Assembly (NCBI GenBank): GCA_017616895.1
Contig: JAFZXE010000003.1
Coordinates: forward strand, 1 to 64,000
Source of the DNA: Bacteroidales bacterium
GTDB taxonomy: Bacteria > Bacteroidota > Bacteroidia > Bacteroidales > P3
Length of the DNA stretch: 64,000 nt
Reading direction: 5' to 3'
Positions 16,007-24,677 of this stretch are shown here, in pieces (the first letter of the stretch is position 1; every line of letters begins with the position of its first letter). Position numbers and translations under genes: made by a program. The notes below the pieces were generated by a model. The model saw only the letters and a program-made list of their open reading frames with translations, did not search any database and was not told the DNA's origin.

Positions 16007-16525
16007 CTACCAATTAACCACCGCCTTGTTAAACACGTCCTCGCACAGCTCCTGCACAATCTCCTCCACCAGCGCACTCTCCACCGACGAGAAGTCGCGA
16101 CCTGCGTTGTAGTCCTTGTAACGTGAAAAACTCTGGTCGAAGTTGGCCTCCTCGTTCAGCGTGTTCACAAATCGCACCTGTATCGTGATGGTGAGGCGGT
16201 TCATCGCAACCTCGTCGTTGCTCGAGAGCGATGAAGCGCGCGTGGCGTAGCCCGTTATCTCGCCCTCTATCTGCAGGTCGCCGTCCGAGTTGGCGATGTT
16301 GAGCGACGTCTGTGAGGAAAACATGTTCCGCAAGTCATCCGACAGCTTCTGGCTCAATTGAGGGTTGACCGTCGGCGCGTAGTTCGGGAACGTCTTCACC
16401 GATATAGTCTTGGCTCCTGGTGGTATCGATGCGCCTGTGAAGCTGTATCCGCCCGAGCAGCCGCAAAGCATGGCAGCCGCCACAGCGAGCGCCACAATCA
16501 TCAAGTATTTCCTACAAAGGTTCAC
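16007..16525 (-). CDS. lptE: LptE-like LPS-assembly lipoprotein
   Basis: 172 aa if the GTG at 16525 is used, which gives a full lipoprotein signal (NLCRKYLMIVALAVAAAMLCGC, lipobox LCGC); an ATG at 16501 would shorten the basic n-region. The mature part (GYSFTGASIPPGAKTISVKTFPN) is the LptE pattern of Bacteroidota: an outer-membrane lipoprotein that plugs LptD. An inner part reads ITIQVRFVNTLNEEANFDQSFSRY. The start lies 11 bp after the stop of a 56-aa gene in the same unit. Confidence 0.88.
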   Translation of the reverse strand: MNLCRKYLMIVALAVAAAMLCGCSGGYSFTGASIPPGAKTISVKTFPNYAPTVNPQLSQKLSDDLRNMFSSQTSLNIANSDGDLQIEGEITGYATRASSLSSNDEVAMNRLTITIQVRFVNTLNEEANFDQSFSRYKDYNAGRDFSSVESALVEEIVQELCEDVFNKAVVNW

Positions 16526-16536
16526 GGCCAGACAGA

Positions 16537-16707
16537 TTAGTAGTCGCGCGAGTCTTCGTCTATGCGTTGCTCGTCCTCGAGTTGCCACAGCATAAACGAC
16601 GACTGCTGCTCCATATAGTTCAGTATCTCCACCTTGTGTGTCAAGTCGGTCACCGTGCATATTTCGGTTACCAAAGCGTCAATCTTCTGCTTGAAATTAT
16701 TGTCCAT
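16537..16707 (-). CDS. 56-aa conserved small protein upstream of lptE
   Basis: Begins MDNNFKQKIDALVTEICTVT and ends DEQRIDEDSRDY. Predicted all-helical, acidic, soluble, no signal peptide. I do not recognise a family. The ATG at 16707 lies 42 nt after a clear promoter, and the gene is the first of the lptE-DUF2723 unit, so it is likely translated. Confidence 0.65.
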   Translation of the reverse strand: MDNNFKQKIDALVTEICTVTDLTHKVEILNYMEQQSSFMLWQLEDEQRIDEDSRDY

Positions 16708-16748
16708 GACGTATTCGTTGATATGTATGGTATATTCGTTTGAAAAGG

Positions 16749-16778
16749 CAAAGATACGAAAATATCGTTGAAAGACAA
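16749..16778 (-). promoter_or_regulatory. Promoter of the lptE operon
   Basis: Leftward TATCTTTG (16756-16749), with TTGT about 18 bases upstream. Confidence 0.65.
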
Positions 16779-16863
16779 TAAACCCTATGTGGAATTTAAA
16801 TATACTTTTCATAATCCTCCGCAAATATAAGTTTTTTGAAATCGGACATTCAAGAAATTTAAG

Positions 16864-16871
16864 TATCTTTG
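16864..16871 (+). promoter_or_regulatory. -7 element of the first C69 peptidase gene
   Basis: TATCTTTG 43 bp ahead of the ATG. No good -33 TTTG at 18-20 bases; a TTTG lies 25 bases upstream. Confidence 0.6.
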
Positions 16872-16914
16872 CAACTCCAAAAGTTGTAATTACAAACAAA
16901 AAACAATATCCATT

Positions 16915-18666
16915 ATGTCGTTAAGAAAAAGTTTTCTATCGATTGTGTGCTGCGCTTTGTCGCTGTTGATGGTTCGTCCGGCCGAGGCCTGCACTAATTT
17001 CCTTTTCACTCCTGGTTCGACCAAGGACGGCTCGGCTATGATAACCTATGCCGCCGACTCGCACACCCTCTATGGTGAGCTCTACTATCGCAAGGCTGCC
17101 GACTACCCCGCTGGCACGATGTTTATGCTTTACGAGTGGGACACCGGCAAGAAACTCTTCGAGATTCCGCAGGTTGAGCACACCTACAGCGTTGTCGGAA
17201 ATATGAACGAATACCAGCTCGCCATCGGCGAAACCACCTATGGTGGTCGCGAGGAGTGCTGGAACACCCCCGTCAAGGGCATTGACTACGGCTCGCTTAT
17301 CTATATCACCCTTCAGCGCGCCAAGACCGCCCGCGAGGCTATCCGTGTGATGACTTCGCTGGTTGAGGAATACGGCTACTGCAGCGAAGGCGAGAGCTTC
17401 TCTATTTGCGACCCCGACGAGGTCTGGATTCTCGAGATGATCGGCAAGCGCGCCGAATACGACACCGTCAAGGGTAAGCCCGTCATGAAGAAACAGTACA
17501 AGGGCTTCAAGGACGGCGCTGTCTGGGTGGCTCGTCGCATCCCCGACGGCTACGTCAGCGGCCACGCAAATCAGGCTCGCATCACCACCTTCCCGCTCGA
17601 AACCAAGGGTTCCTACAAGTCCATCAGCAGCCGCAACATGAAGAACATCATGATGCGCGAGTGCGAGTGTGTCTATGCCGCCGATGTGATTAGCTTCGCC
17701 CGTCAGCGCGGCTGGTTCAACGGTAAAGACGAGGAGTTCTCCTTCGCCGACACCTACTGCCCGCTCACCTTCAGCGGCATCCGTGGCTGCGACGCTCGTG
17801 TTTATGCCATGTTCAACCGCATCAACAACGGCATGCAGAAATACGAGAAATACGCAATGGGTGACCCCACGGCCGCTCGTCTGCCTCTCTGGATTAAACC
17901 CGACCACAAGGTTGACCTGCACGAGGTGATGAACCTCATGCGCGATCACTACGAGGGCACCGCTATGGATATGACAAAGGATGTGGGAGCCGGTCCTTTC
18001 ACCTGCCCCTACCGCTGGCGTCCTATGAGTTGGGAAGTCGATGGCAAGAAATACGTCCATGAGCGCGCCACCTCCACCCAGCAGACAGGCTTCTCCTTTG
18101 TCGCACAGTGCCGCGGTTATATCCAACAGCGCAAAATGGCCGGTATCATCTGGTTCGGCGTTGACGACACCTACTCCACCTGCTACTGCCCCATGTACTG
18201 TGGCTTGACCGAAATTCCAGAGTGCTTCCGCGAGGGCAACGGTTCCATGACCGAATACTCTGAAACCTCTGCCTTCTGGCTCTTCAACCGCGTCACCAAC
18301 TTCTGCTACAGCCGTTACAGAGACATGATTGTTGACCTGCAGAAGGTACAGAACCGCCTCGAGGAAAAATTCATCCGCGAAGTGGCTCACCGCGACCGCA
18401 AGTTCGCCGAACTCACAGATGAGCAGTTGCAGAGAGAACTGAACGGCGCTTCTCGCGAGATGGCGCAGAATATGATGTACGAGTGGACAAAACTCGACCG
18501 CTACCTGCTCGTAAAATACATCGACGGCAATATCAAGAAAGAGACCAACGGCCACTTCAAGACCACCGAGACAGGCATGAGCGCCTTCCCCGACCAGCCG
18601 GAGTACCCGAAGTGGTTCTACCGCCAGATTGTTGAAGACCACGGTCCGGTGATTGAAGAAAAATAG
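16915..18666 (+). CDS. C69-family dipeptidase (copy 1), exported
   Basis: 583 aa, Ntn-hydrolase fold. Signal peptide at 1-25 ending RPAEA, so the catalytic Cys26 in CTNFLFTPGSTKDGS becomes the N-terminal nucleophile. Further family segments: GNMNEYQLAIGETTYGGRE, HANQARITTFP, FSFVAQCRGY, WFGVDDTYSTCYCPMYCG. These enzymes hydrolyse dipeptides in the periplasm. A paralogue follows after 91 bp, behind a terminator and its own promoter, so the two are independently expressed. Confidence 0.94.
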   Translation: MSLRKSFLSIVCCALSLLMVRPAEACTNFLFTPGSTKDGSAMITYAADSHTLYGELYYRKAADYPAGTMFMLYEWDTGKKLFEIPQVEHTYSVVGNMNEYQLAIGETTYGGREECWNTPVKGIDYGSLIYITLQRAKTAREAIRVMTSLVEEYGYCSEGESFSICDPDEVWILEMIGKRAEYDTVKGKPVMKKQYKGFKDGAVWVARRIPDGYVSGHANQARITTFPLETKGSYKSISSRNMKNIMMRECECVYAADVISFARQRGWFNGKDEEFSFADTYCPLTFSGIRGCDARVYAMFNRINNGMQKYEKYAMGDPTAARLPLWIKPDHKVDLHEVMNLMRDHYEGTAMDMTKDVGAGPFTCPYRWRPMSWEVDGKKYVHERATSTQQTGFSFVAQCRGYIQQRKMAGIIWFGVDDTYSTCYCPMYCGLTEIPECFREGNGSMTEYSETSAFWLFNRVTNFCYSRYRDMIVDLQKVQNRLEEKFIREVAHRDRKFAELTDEQLQRELNGASREMAQNMMYEWTKLDRYLLVKYIDGNIKKETNGHFKTTETGMSAFPDQPEYPKWFYRQIVEDHGPVIEEK

Positions 18667-18688
18667 AAGAAAAGAAGTTCTAAAGAAT

Positions 18689-18722
18689 AAAGGAGCCGAC
18701 AAAACGGCTCCTTTTCTTTTTT
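18689..18722 (+). terminator. Terminator between the two C69 genes
   Basis: Stem AAAGGAGCCG / CGGCTCCTTT with a six-base loop, followed by TTCTTTTTT. Confidence 0.9.
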
Positions 18723-18728
18723 ATTTTC

Positions 18729-18736
18729 TATCTTTG
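18729..18736 (+). promoter_or_regulatory. -7 element of the second C69 gene
   Basis: TATCTTTG, 21 bp ahead of the ATG and directly after the terminator T-run. Confidence 0.65.
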
Positions 18737-18757
18737 CAGTGTTAAAACTAAAACCAG

Positions 18758-20452
18758 ATGAAAAATATTTCGACAATCGTAACAGCTTTGTTTATTGCGG
18801 CAACCTTCGATGTGGAGGCTTGCACCAATTTTTTGTTCTCTCGCGGAAGTACGACGGACGGCTCGACGATGATAACCTACGCTGCGGATTCGCATGTGAG
18901 ATACGGTGAGCTGCGTTACTGTCCGGCGGCGGATCATCAGAGGGGCGACATGCTGAAAATATACGACTACGGCAGCCGCAAGTACCTTCTCTCCATTCCT
19001 CAGCCGGCCCATACCTACTCGGTGGTGGGATTCATTAACGAGTATCAGCTTGCCATAGGCGAAACCACATGGGGAGGCCGCAAGGAGCTGATGTACGGCA
19101 ACGCCGAGGGCATCGACTATGGCAACCTAATTTATGTTGCACTCCAGCGCGCCAAGAACTGCCGCGAGGCTATCAAGGTCATGGACGAGCTGGTGCAGGA
19201 ATACGGCTACTGCTGCGGTGGCGAGAGCTTTTCCATCAGCGACCCCAACGAAGTCTGGATCTACGAGATTCAGAGCAAAGGCAAAGAGAAAGGCGCCGTT
19301 TGGGTTGCACGCCGTGTGCCCGAAGGCTACGTGTGCGGACATGCCAACCAAGCCCGCATAACCACCTTCCCTTGGGAGAAGAAAGGCAGCTCCAAAAGCA
19401 TAAGCAGCAAAAGTTTCTCAAAACTCTTCAATGCCGATGTGGAGTGCGTCTATTCTGCCGATGTCGCCTCCTTCGCCCGCAAGAACGGCTGGTTCTCTGG
19501 CAAGGACGAGGACTTCTCCTTTGCCGACATCTATAACCCTCTCACCTTCGACGGTGCCCGTTTCTGCGACGCTCGCGTCTATGCTATGTTCAACCGTGTC
19601 AACCCCGACATGAAGCGCTATGAGAAATACGCCATGGGCGACATCAACGCTGAGCGTCTGCCGCTTTGGATAAAACCCGACCACAAAATCGACGTCCTTG
19701 AGGTGATGGCACTTATGCGCGACCACTACGAGGGCACCCCTATGGACATGACCAACGACGTGGGAGCCGGCCCTTGGCACTGTCCCTATCGCTGGCGTCC
19801 GATGGTGTGGGAGCTCGATGGACAGAAGTACATCCACGAACGCGCCACCTCCACCCAGCAGACAGGTTTCTCGTTTGTGGCACAGTGTCGCTCATGGTTG
19901 CCCGACAAGGTTGGCGGCATCCTCTGGTTCGGCGTCGATGACACCTACTCCACCTGCTACTGCCCCATGTATTGCGGCATCACGCAGATTCCCGTCTGCT
20001 TCGAGGCGGGCAACGGCTCTATGACTCAGTATTCCGAAACCGCCGCCTTCTGGCTCTTCAATCGCGTGAGCAATTTCGCCTATCTCCGTTATGACTCGAT
20101 GATTAAAGACATCCAGAAAGTCCAGAAAGAGCTCGAAGAAGGCTTCGTCAAGGAAGTGGCACGCTGCGACGGACGCCTCGACGGTGTCCAGAACCAAGGT
20201 CGCGTCACAGGCGAGCTTAACCGCACCTGCAACCTCTGGGCCGACCAGATGATGAAGCGCTGGAGCGAGCTCGACCACCTCCTGCTGATAAAATATATCG
20301 ACGGCAACATCAAGAAAGAGGAAAACGGACGTCTCAAGACCACCGAGACAGGCGTGAGCCAATCGCCCGAGCAGCCGAAATACCCCGAGTGGTACTACCG
20401 CCAGATAGTAGGAGAGAAGGGAGAGATGCTGAAAGTGGTCAGTGGCCAGTAG
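18758..20452 (+). CDS. C69-family dipeptidase (copy 2), exported
   Basis: 564 aa paralogue of the preceding gene, alike over the full length (CTNFLFSRGSTTDGS, INEYQLAIGETTWGGRKE, WFGVDDTYSTCYCPMYCG). Signal peptide at 1-21, predicted nucleophile Cys22. It lacks the insertion around residue 180 of copy 1. The tandem arrangement is a duplication; diverged segments in the C-terminal third suggest it is not recent. Substrate preference may differ. Confidence 0.94.
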   Translation: MKNISTIVTALFIAATFDVEACTNFLFSRGSTTDGSTMITYAADSHVRYGELRYCPAADHQRGDMLKIYDYGSRKYLLSIPQPAHTYSVVGFINEYQLAIGETTWGGRKELMYGNAEGIDYGNLIYVALQRAKNCREAIKVMDELVQEYGYCCGGESFSISDPNEVWIYEIQSKGKEKGAVWVARRVPEGYVCGHANQARITTFPWEKKGSSKSISSKSFSKLFNADVECVYSADVASFARKNGWFSGKDEDFSFADIYNPLTFDGARFCDARVYAMFNRVNPDMKRYEKYAMGDINAERLPLWIKPDHKIDVLEVMALMRDHYEGTPMDMTNDVGAGPWHCPYRWRPMVWELDGQKYIHERATSTQQTGFSFVAQCRSWLPDKVGGILWFGVDDTYSTCYCPMYCGITQIPVCFEAGNGSMTQYSETAAFWLFNRVSNFAYLRYDSMIKDIQKVQKELEEGFVKEVARCDGRLDGVQNQGRVTGELNRTCNLWADQMMKRWSELDHLLLIKYIDGNIKKEENGRLKTTETGVSQSPEQPKYPEWYYRQIVGEKGEMLKVVSGQ

Positions 20453-20539
20453 ATATCCGGAAGCAGACAGCAACAAATTTGTATTGTCAAATGCTTTAGC
20501 ATTCATGAGCACCTCTGAATCAAATTAAATCAAGCGAAT

Positions 20540-20562
20540 AATTCACTATTCACAATTCACTA
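20540..20562 (+). repeat. NNTTCAC heptamer array before the PrsW gene
   Basis: AATTCAC, TATTCAC, AATTCAC ending 4 bases before the ATG of the next gene; same family as at 10.2 kb. The rest of the 114-bp gap shows nothing else clear. Confidence 0.7.
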
Positions 20563-20566
20563 AAAA

Positions 20567-21325
20567 ATGCTCATCCTCCTTTCCGCCGCAGTACTCCCCG
20601 TCCTCCTTCTCCTTTACGCCATCTACAAGGCCGACAAGATAAACAAGGAGCCGTTAGGCAAGCTTGTTGTTGTCTTTATTTGTGGAGCGTTGACCGTTGT
20701 GCCTGCTTCGCTGCTCGAGATGTTCCTGTCCGATTTCACACCCGACGGTGCCCTCCTCGAAGGCTTATACACAGGCTTCTGCGTTGCAGGGTTTTCAGAG
20801 GAACTCTTTAAATTGCTGGCGTTGTTTTTGCTCGTGTGGCGTAGCCGCCATTTCGACGAGTATTTTGATGGAATAGTATATGCCGTCTATGTTTCGATGG
20901 GCTTCGCCTGTGTCGAGAATGTCATGTATGTGTTCAGTGGCGACAGCTACAGTGCCTCGATGGCTACAGCCGCCATGCGTGCTATACTCTCCGTGCCCGG
21001 CCATTTTCTCTTCGCTGTCATGATGGGTTACTATCTTGCCCTGGCCAAGTTTGCTACCAACCGTCGCACACGTTACATTCTCTACGCATTCCTCGTGCCC
21101 GTCTTTTTCCACGGCACTTTCGACGCCCTGCTTATGGTTCCCGAAAACATGGAAGACGGCCCAATGAAATGGGTTGTGTCGCTACTCTTCCTAATCGTTT
21201 TCATATTGTTCGACATCAAGATGTGGAAACGCGGCGTCCGCCGCATACGCCATCTGCAACAGCTTTCAGCCGAACAGGGACAGGAAGCACGCAGCGCTTT
21301 TGAGGGCTTCCAGTGGAACTTCTGA
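20567..21325 (+). CDS. PrsW-family intramembrane metalloprotease
   Basis: 252 aa with about 7 transmembrane helices. The metal-binding and catalytic motifs are visible: FSEELFKLLALF (EExxK, about 76), ACVENVMYVF, GHFLFAVMMGYYLA and FFHGTFDALL. In Bacillus, PrsW cleaves an anti-sigma factor; the target here is unknown. The ATG at 20567 follows a heptamer repeat directly, so the repeat supplies the ribosome-binding region. Confidence 0.9.
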   Translation: MLILLSAAVLPVLLLLYAIYKADKINKEPLGKLVVVFICGALTVVPASLLEMFLSDFTPDGALLEGLYTGFCVAGFSEELFKLLALFLLVWRSRHFDEYFDGIVYAVYVSMGFACVENVMYVFSGDSYSASMATAAMRAILSVPGHFLFAVMMGYYLALAKFATNRRTRYILYAFLVPVFFHGTFDALLMVPENMEDGPMKWVVSLLFLIVFILFDIKMWKRGVRRIRHLQQLSAEQGQEARSAFEGFQWNF

Positions 21326-21346
21326 TGCCCTGCCGAAAAAAAATAT

Positions 21347-21377
21347 TTTGCTAGAATAAAAAAAGGGTGTATCTTTG
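21347..21377 (+). promoter_or_regulatory. Promoter of tRNA-Ala
   Basis: TTTG (21347-21350), 19 bases, TATCTTTG (21370-21377), 14 bp before the tRNA. Confidence 0.8.
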
Positions 21378-21391
21378 CAAACCGAAACGAT

Positions 21392-21468
21392 GGGGTATTA
21401 GCTCACTTGGCTAGAGCGCGTGACTGGCAGTCACGAGGTAATCGGTTCGATTCCGATATACTCCACCA
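21392..21468 (+). tRNA. tRNA-Ala (anticodon GGC), CCA encoded
   Basis: Seven-pair acceptor stem GGGGTAT/ATACTCC with the alanine identity pair G3:U70, anticodon stem CGTGA/TCACG around loop CTGGCAG (anticodon GGC), T-arm ATCGG TTCGATT CCGAT, and an encoded CCA end. Confidence 0.97.
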
Positions 21469-21494
21469 AAGAGGTTCAAACGAACCTCTTTTTT
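21468..21494 (+). terminator. Terminator after tRNA-Ala
   Basis: Stem AAAGAGGTTC / GAACCTCTTT with a four-base loop and T-run, 16 bp before the yraN start; some read-through into yraN is possible. Confidence 0.85.
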
Positions 21495-21509
21495 ATTATC
21501 ACACCCACT

Positions 21510-21935
21510 ATGGCATACCTCAAAGTTCTCAGTACCTGTAGCCCAAGGCCGCGAAGTAAGGAAAGTCGTCAGAAGGCCAAGTTGCTTGGCAAAGAGGGAG
21601 AACATATTGCCGCAAAGTGGTTGTCCGAGCAGGGATACATCATTCTAGAAAACAACTACCAGCCGAAGAAACACGAGATTGATCTCGTGGCTTTCGAAGG
21701 CGGCGACTTGGTGATAATCGAAGTCAAAACACGCAGCAATACCGATTTCGGCACACCCGAAGAAGCGGTTGACCACCGCAAGCGTCAGTTTCTAATACGT
21801 ATGGCTAACCAGTATGTGAAATCGCATAACTGGCAGGGCAACACCCGCTTCGATGTCGTAGGCATAGTGATGCAAGAAGGCCAACAACCCCAAATCACCC
21901 TAACCAAAAACGCCTTCAACGTGATGTGTTATTAA
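21510..21935 (+). CDS. yraN: YraN family (UPF0102) nuclease-fold protein
   Basis: 141 aa. Contains LGKEGEHIAAKWLSEQGY and the nuclease-type core HEIDLVAFEGGDLVIIEVKTR, with Glu, Asp and ExK in the order of PD-(D/E)xK enzymes, then VDHRKRQFLIRMANQYV. The role of YraN is not settled. The N-terminal 20 residues (SPRPRSKESRQKAK) are a basic extension compared with short homologues. ATG 21510 lies after the tRNA terminator. It ends 51 bp from the convergent polyene operon. Confidence 0.9.
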   Translation: MAYLKVLSTCSPRPRSKESRQKAKLLGKEGEHIAAKWLSEQGYIILENNYQPKKHEIDLVAFEGGDLVIIEVKTRSNTDFGTPEEAVDHRKRQFLIRMANQYVKSHNWQGNTRFDVVGIVMQEGQQPQITLTKNAFNVMCY

Positions 21936-21986
21936 GTATGATACACAGCTGAAGGAAGTTCTTATTTTTGGGATTCTCCCCAAACC

Positions 21987-22346
21987 TCAGCCTTCAAACA
22001 CTAGCGACATCTTGGCGCAGGTGCTGTCGGCTTTGCAGACGGTGGCTTTGACTGAATATTTGGGGCTTGATTCTTCGGCGCTGCATGTGATGTCGAACAC
22101 CACATCGCTCTGTCCGTCGGGTATGATTATCGACAGGAACTTGACATTCTTGATTTCACGCAGGCGCAGCTTGCGCCCGCAGTGGTGTTCCATCAGGTTG
22201 CAGACGGCTTCGACAAGGCAGGCGCCTGGTGTCACAGGGCTGCCTGGGAAATGTGCCTTATAGATAACACTCGCCGCATCGGGTGCCATGATGGCGCGAA
22301 AACAGCTGTCCGTAGGAGTTATTTGTTTCAAACTAAACGGTGTCAT
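21987..22346 (-). CDS. FabZ-like hotdog dehydratase, last gene of the polyene operon
   Basis: 119 aa hotdog-fold protein. HFPGSPVTPGACLVEAVCNL matches the FabZ active-site helix (HFPG, with the acidic residue in LVE). Proposed to dehydrate 3-hydroxyacyl-ACP during polyene chain growth, like ApeI of aryl-polyene clusters. Its ATG overlaps the stop of the ketosynthase fusion as ATGA, so translation is coupled. Confidence 0.8.
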   Translation of the reverse strand: MTPFSLKQITPTDSCFRAIMAPDAASVIYKAHFPGSPVTPGACLVEAVCNLMEHHCGRKLRLREIKNVKFLSIIIPDGQSDVVFDITCSAEESSPKYSVKATVCKADSTCAKMSLVFEG

Positions 22347-24595
22347 ACGGCTGTCAGGAGCGTGAGTGAGTGGTTTTTGCCGTCGTCGTTGTTGTATAGC
22401 AGGAGGGCTTTCGGCTGTGTTGCTGGATGCTGTTGGCTATCGGCATACAGCGTCTGCGGTATTGTGCGTTCGGCCAGGCAGGTGGCGCCGACATAGAGTG
22501 CCAGCGCCGAGGCTGTGTAGCTTTCGCCAAAGAGGTGTTTATATTTCAACATCGGGGTTGTGCCAAACAGTTCGCCATAGTGGTCGAAGTAGGTGCGCCG
22601 GCTATCTTCGCTGCCGTTGAATCCAGTGAGCACTCCCGCAATATCCGACTGGGAAAGTCCGTTGCGGACAAGCATTGCCTCGACCGCTTCTTTGAGTTGC
22701 CCGGGAGCCGGCTGGTAGAGCATCGTCATATCGGCAATGCGACACAAGAGATTCTCACGGTTTTCTGTTCCAATCACTACCGATGCGGAACATTCCGATG
22801 CCATCTCGCCTTCATTGCCGAGGTAGCCAGCTTTGCACAGCAGGTTGTAGTACGAAGGCGTCATCTCGTCGTGTCCACCCACGAGGGCTGTCGCACCTGC
22901 CCCACTGCGTAGCTGCATGAGAGCGTCATGCAATGCCGAGTCGAACGATATGTTTTTGTGCGCGTAGGTGGCGTTGTAGCCGTGGCATCCGAGCTGTATT
23001 GCCATCAGCGAGCTGATGGTGTTGTGAGTCGATTGCATGAAATGCGTGGGCTTCAGCAGCTGTTCACCCTCACGGCAGAGGGCGTCGAGGAACAGTTCGG
23101 TGTTTTCGATACATCCGAGGCCGGTACCCGTTACGATGATGTCGGGCATCTCTACACCGCTCTGCGTCAAAGCCTCTTTCGACACGGCAAGCGCTCGTTT
23201 CAGCAGGCGTCCCATACGTCGCGCTTCCATAGGGGCGATATATGGTTTATAGTCGGGTTCTGTCGAGCGGACGTAGGGCTCCGTATGCAGCACGGGATTT
23301 GTCATCCACTCGCTCGAGAACGGTTGCTGTGCGGAGATATGCTGGGCAGAATAGACGTATATTGCTGGATTGTTGGATTGTGTGATTGCGGGATTGTGGG
23401 ACTGACCGCTTGAAGGGTTGCTCAGAAGCAGCGACGAGTCGTTTCCTCCGAAACCGAACGAGTTGCAGAGAACATGCTGCAACTCCACGCCTGTACGCAG
23501 TTGCGCTACAGGGGTCACACAGTCGGAAGCCTTGCTGAAGTTGAGGTTGGGCGGGATAAACGAGTTGCGCATGGCCAGCATACATATCACCGCCTCGATT
23601 GAGCCCGAGGCGCTGGTGGTGTGTCCGGTGAAGGTCTTGGTTGAAGACACTGGCGGAACCGCGTCGCCAAACACCCGTCGCATGGCCGCACTCTCGCTGC
23701 TGTCGTTGTTGGGTGTGCCCGTGCCGTGGGCATTGATGTAGGCAATGTCAGATGGTTTTAGCCCGGCCCTCTCCAAAGCCTGTGTCATGGCGCGGAAGGC
23801 GCCTTCGCCGTCTGCCGACGAAGCGGTCTGATGGAAAGCATCGCAGGCGTTGCCATAGCCGTCGAGGTAAGCTTCAGCCTTGGCTCCGCGCGCAAGGGCG
23901 TGTGCCTCGCTCTCGAGTACCACAAAGGCTGCTCCCTCGCCGAGGTTGAGGCCTGCGCGGCTGCCGTCGAACGGACGGCAATTTGCCGTGTCGAGTATGC
24001 GCAGGGCGTTGAACCCGTTGAGGTGGAATTTGGTGATACACTCCGAGCCTCCGGCAACCACGATATCGGCCTTGCCGCTCTCGATTAGCCTTGCGCCATA
24101 GATAATGGCGTTGGCTGCCGATGAGCAGGCTGTAGAAAGGGTGGTGACCGAAGCAAAAGTGCCGTAGTGGTCGGCAATCATCTCTGTACAAGCACCGCAA
24201 TCGTGGGTTTTGATGAAGTCGTTGCGGCTGTCGTTCTCGAGAAAGTCGAGATAGTACTGCTCGCTGCGGTCCATGCCGCCGACGGTGGTGCCCGACACCA
24301 GCGCCACTTTCGGCAGCGCTGCGGTGTCAAGTCGAGCAGAGTCAAGAGCTTCCCCAAGAGCCAGCATGCCCATCAGCGAGGTGCGTGTGGTGGGTGTGCC
24401 TGCCTTGATGCCCAGCCGCGCTTCCATCTCTTCGTTGTTCAGAGGGACTTCCCCAACAGGGAATTCCTTGTGTTCGGTAAGCAGGTAGCGCACTGTGGCT
24501 ATACCCGACTTTGACGCAAGCAACGACTGCAGAGTGGCTTCTTTGCCCACTCCAAGAGCGGAAACGACACCGCTGCCTGTTATCCAGAGACGCAT
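22343..24595 (-). CDS. Ketosynthase fused to a chain-length-factor-like ketosynthase domain
   Basis: 750 aa. Residues about 1-400 are a complete KAS-II-type ketosynthase: Cys in TLSTACSSAANA, His in NAHGTGTPNND, His in KTFTGHTTSASG, and the ending CNSFGFGGND. Residues about 425-750 match the beta-ketoacyl synthase-like N-terminal domain family (HNTISSLMAIQLGCHGYNATYAH, with no Cys at the nucleophile site), like ApeC and chain-length factors. In known aryl-polyene clusters these are separate genes. The junction (QSHNPAITQSNNPAIYVYS) is encoded by tandem octamers, so the fusion looks recent. ATG 24595 gives the canonical start RLWITGSGVVSALG. Confidence 0.88.
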   Translation of the reverse strand: MRLWITGSGVVSALGVGKEATLQSLLASKSGIATVRYLLTEHKEFPVGEVPLNNEEMEARLGIKAGTPTTRTSLMGMLALGEALDSARLDTAALPKVALVSGTTVGGMDRSEQYYLDFLENDSRNDFIKTHDCGACTEMIADHYGTFASVTTLSTACSSAANAIIYGARLIESGKADIVVAGGSECITKFHLNGFNALRILDTANCRPFDGSRAGLNLGEGAAFVVLESEAHALARGAKAEAYLDGYGNACDAFHQTASSADGEGAFRAMTQALERAGLKPSDIAYINAHGTGTPNNDSSESAAMRRVFGDAVPPVSSTKTFTGHTTSASGSIEAVICMLAMRNSFIPPNLNFSKASDCVTPVAQLRTGVELQHVLCNSFGFGGNDSSLLLSNPSSGQSHNPAITQSNNPAIYVYSAQHISAQQPFSSEWMTNPVLHTEPYVRSTEPDYKPYIAPMEARRMGRLLKRALAVSKEALTQSGVEMPDIIVTGTGLGCIENTELFLDALCREGEQLLKPTHFMQSTHNTISSLMAIQLGCHGYNATYAHKNISFDSALHDALMQLRSGAGATALVGGHDEMTPSYYNLLCKAGYLGNEGEMASECSASVVIGTENRENLLCRIADMTMLYQPAPGQLKEAVEAMLVRNGLSQSDIAGVLTGFNGSEDSRRTYFDHYGELFGTTPMLKYKHLFGESYTASALALYVGATCLAERTIPQTLYADSQQHPATQPKALLLYNNDDGKNHSLTLLTAV
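23361..23408 (-). repeat. ATTGNNNG octamer array in the fusion linker
   Basis: Listed on the plus strand: ATTGCTGG, ATTGTTGG, ATTGTGTG, ATTGCGGG, ATTGTGGG, ACTGACCG. Five good units and one diverged, inside the coding sequence at the joint between the two ketosynthase domains. Confidence 0.88.
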
Positions 24596-24597
24596 GT

Positions 24598-24670
24598 TTT
24601 GATTGTTTGAGTAAAGGATTGTTTGATTGCTTGCGTGACTCAAACATTCAAGCATTCAAACAATCAAGCA
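24598..24670. repeat. ATTGTTTG/CATTCAAA octamer-like repeats upstream of the KS fusion
   Basis: The gap between the ACP and KS-fusion genes consists of ATTGTTTG, GATTGCTTG, CATTCAAG, CATTCAAA and CAATCAAG-type units, forming a loose inverted repeat around 24640. Similar in composition to the octamers of the fusion linker. Confidence 0.6.
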
Positions 24671-24677
24671 TTTTTTG

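Noticed and set aside
16936..18702. Leftward open frame of 588 codons opposite the first C69 gene
   Set aside because: Antisense to a clear peptidase gene; composition is the complement of the peptidase codons with no domain.
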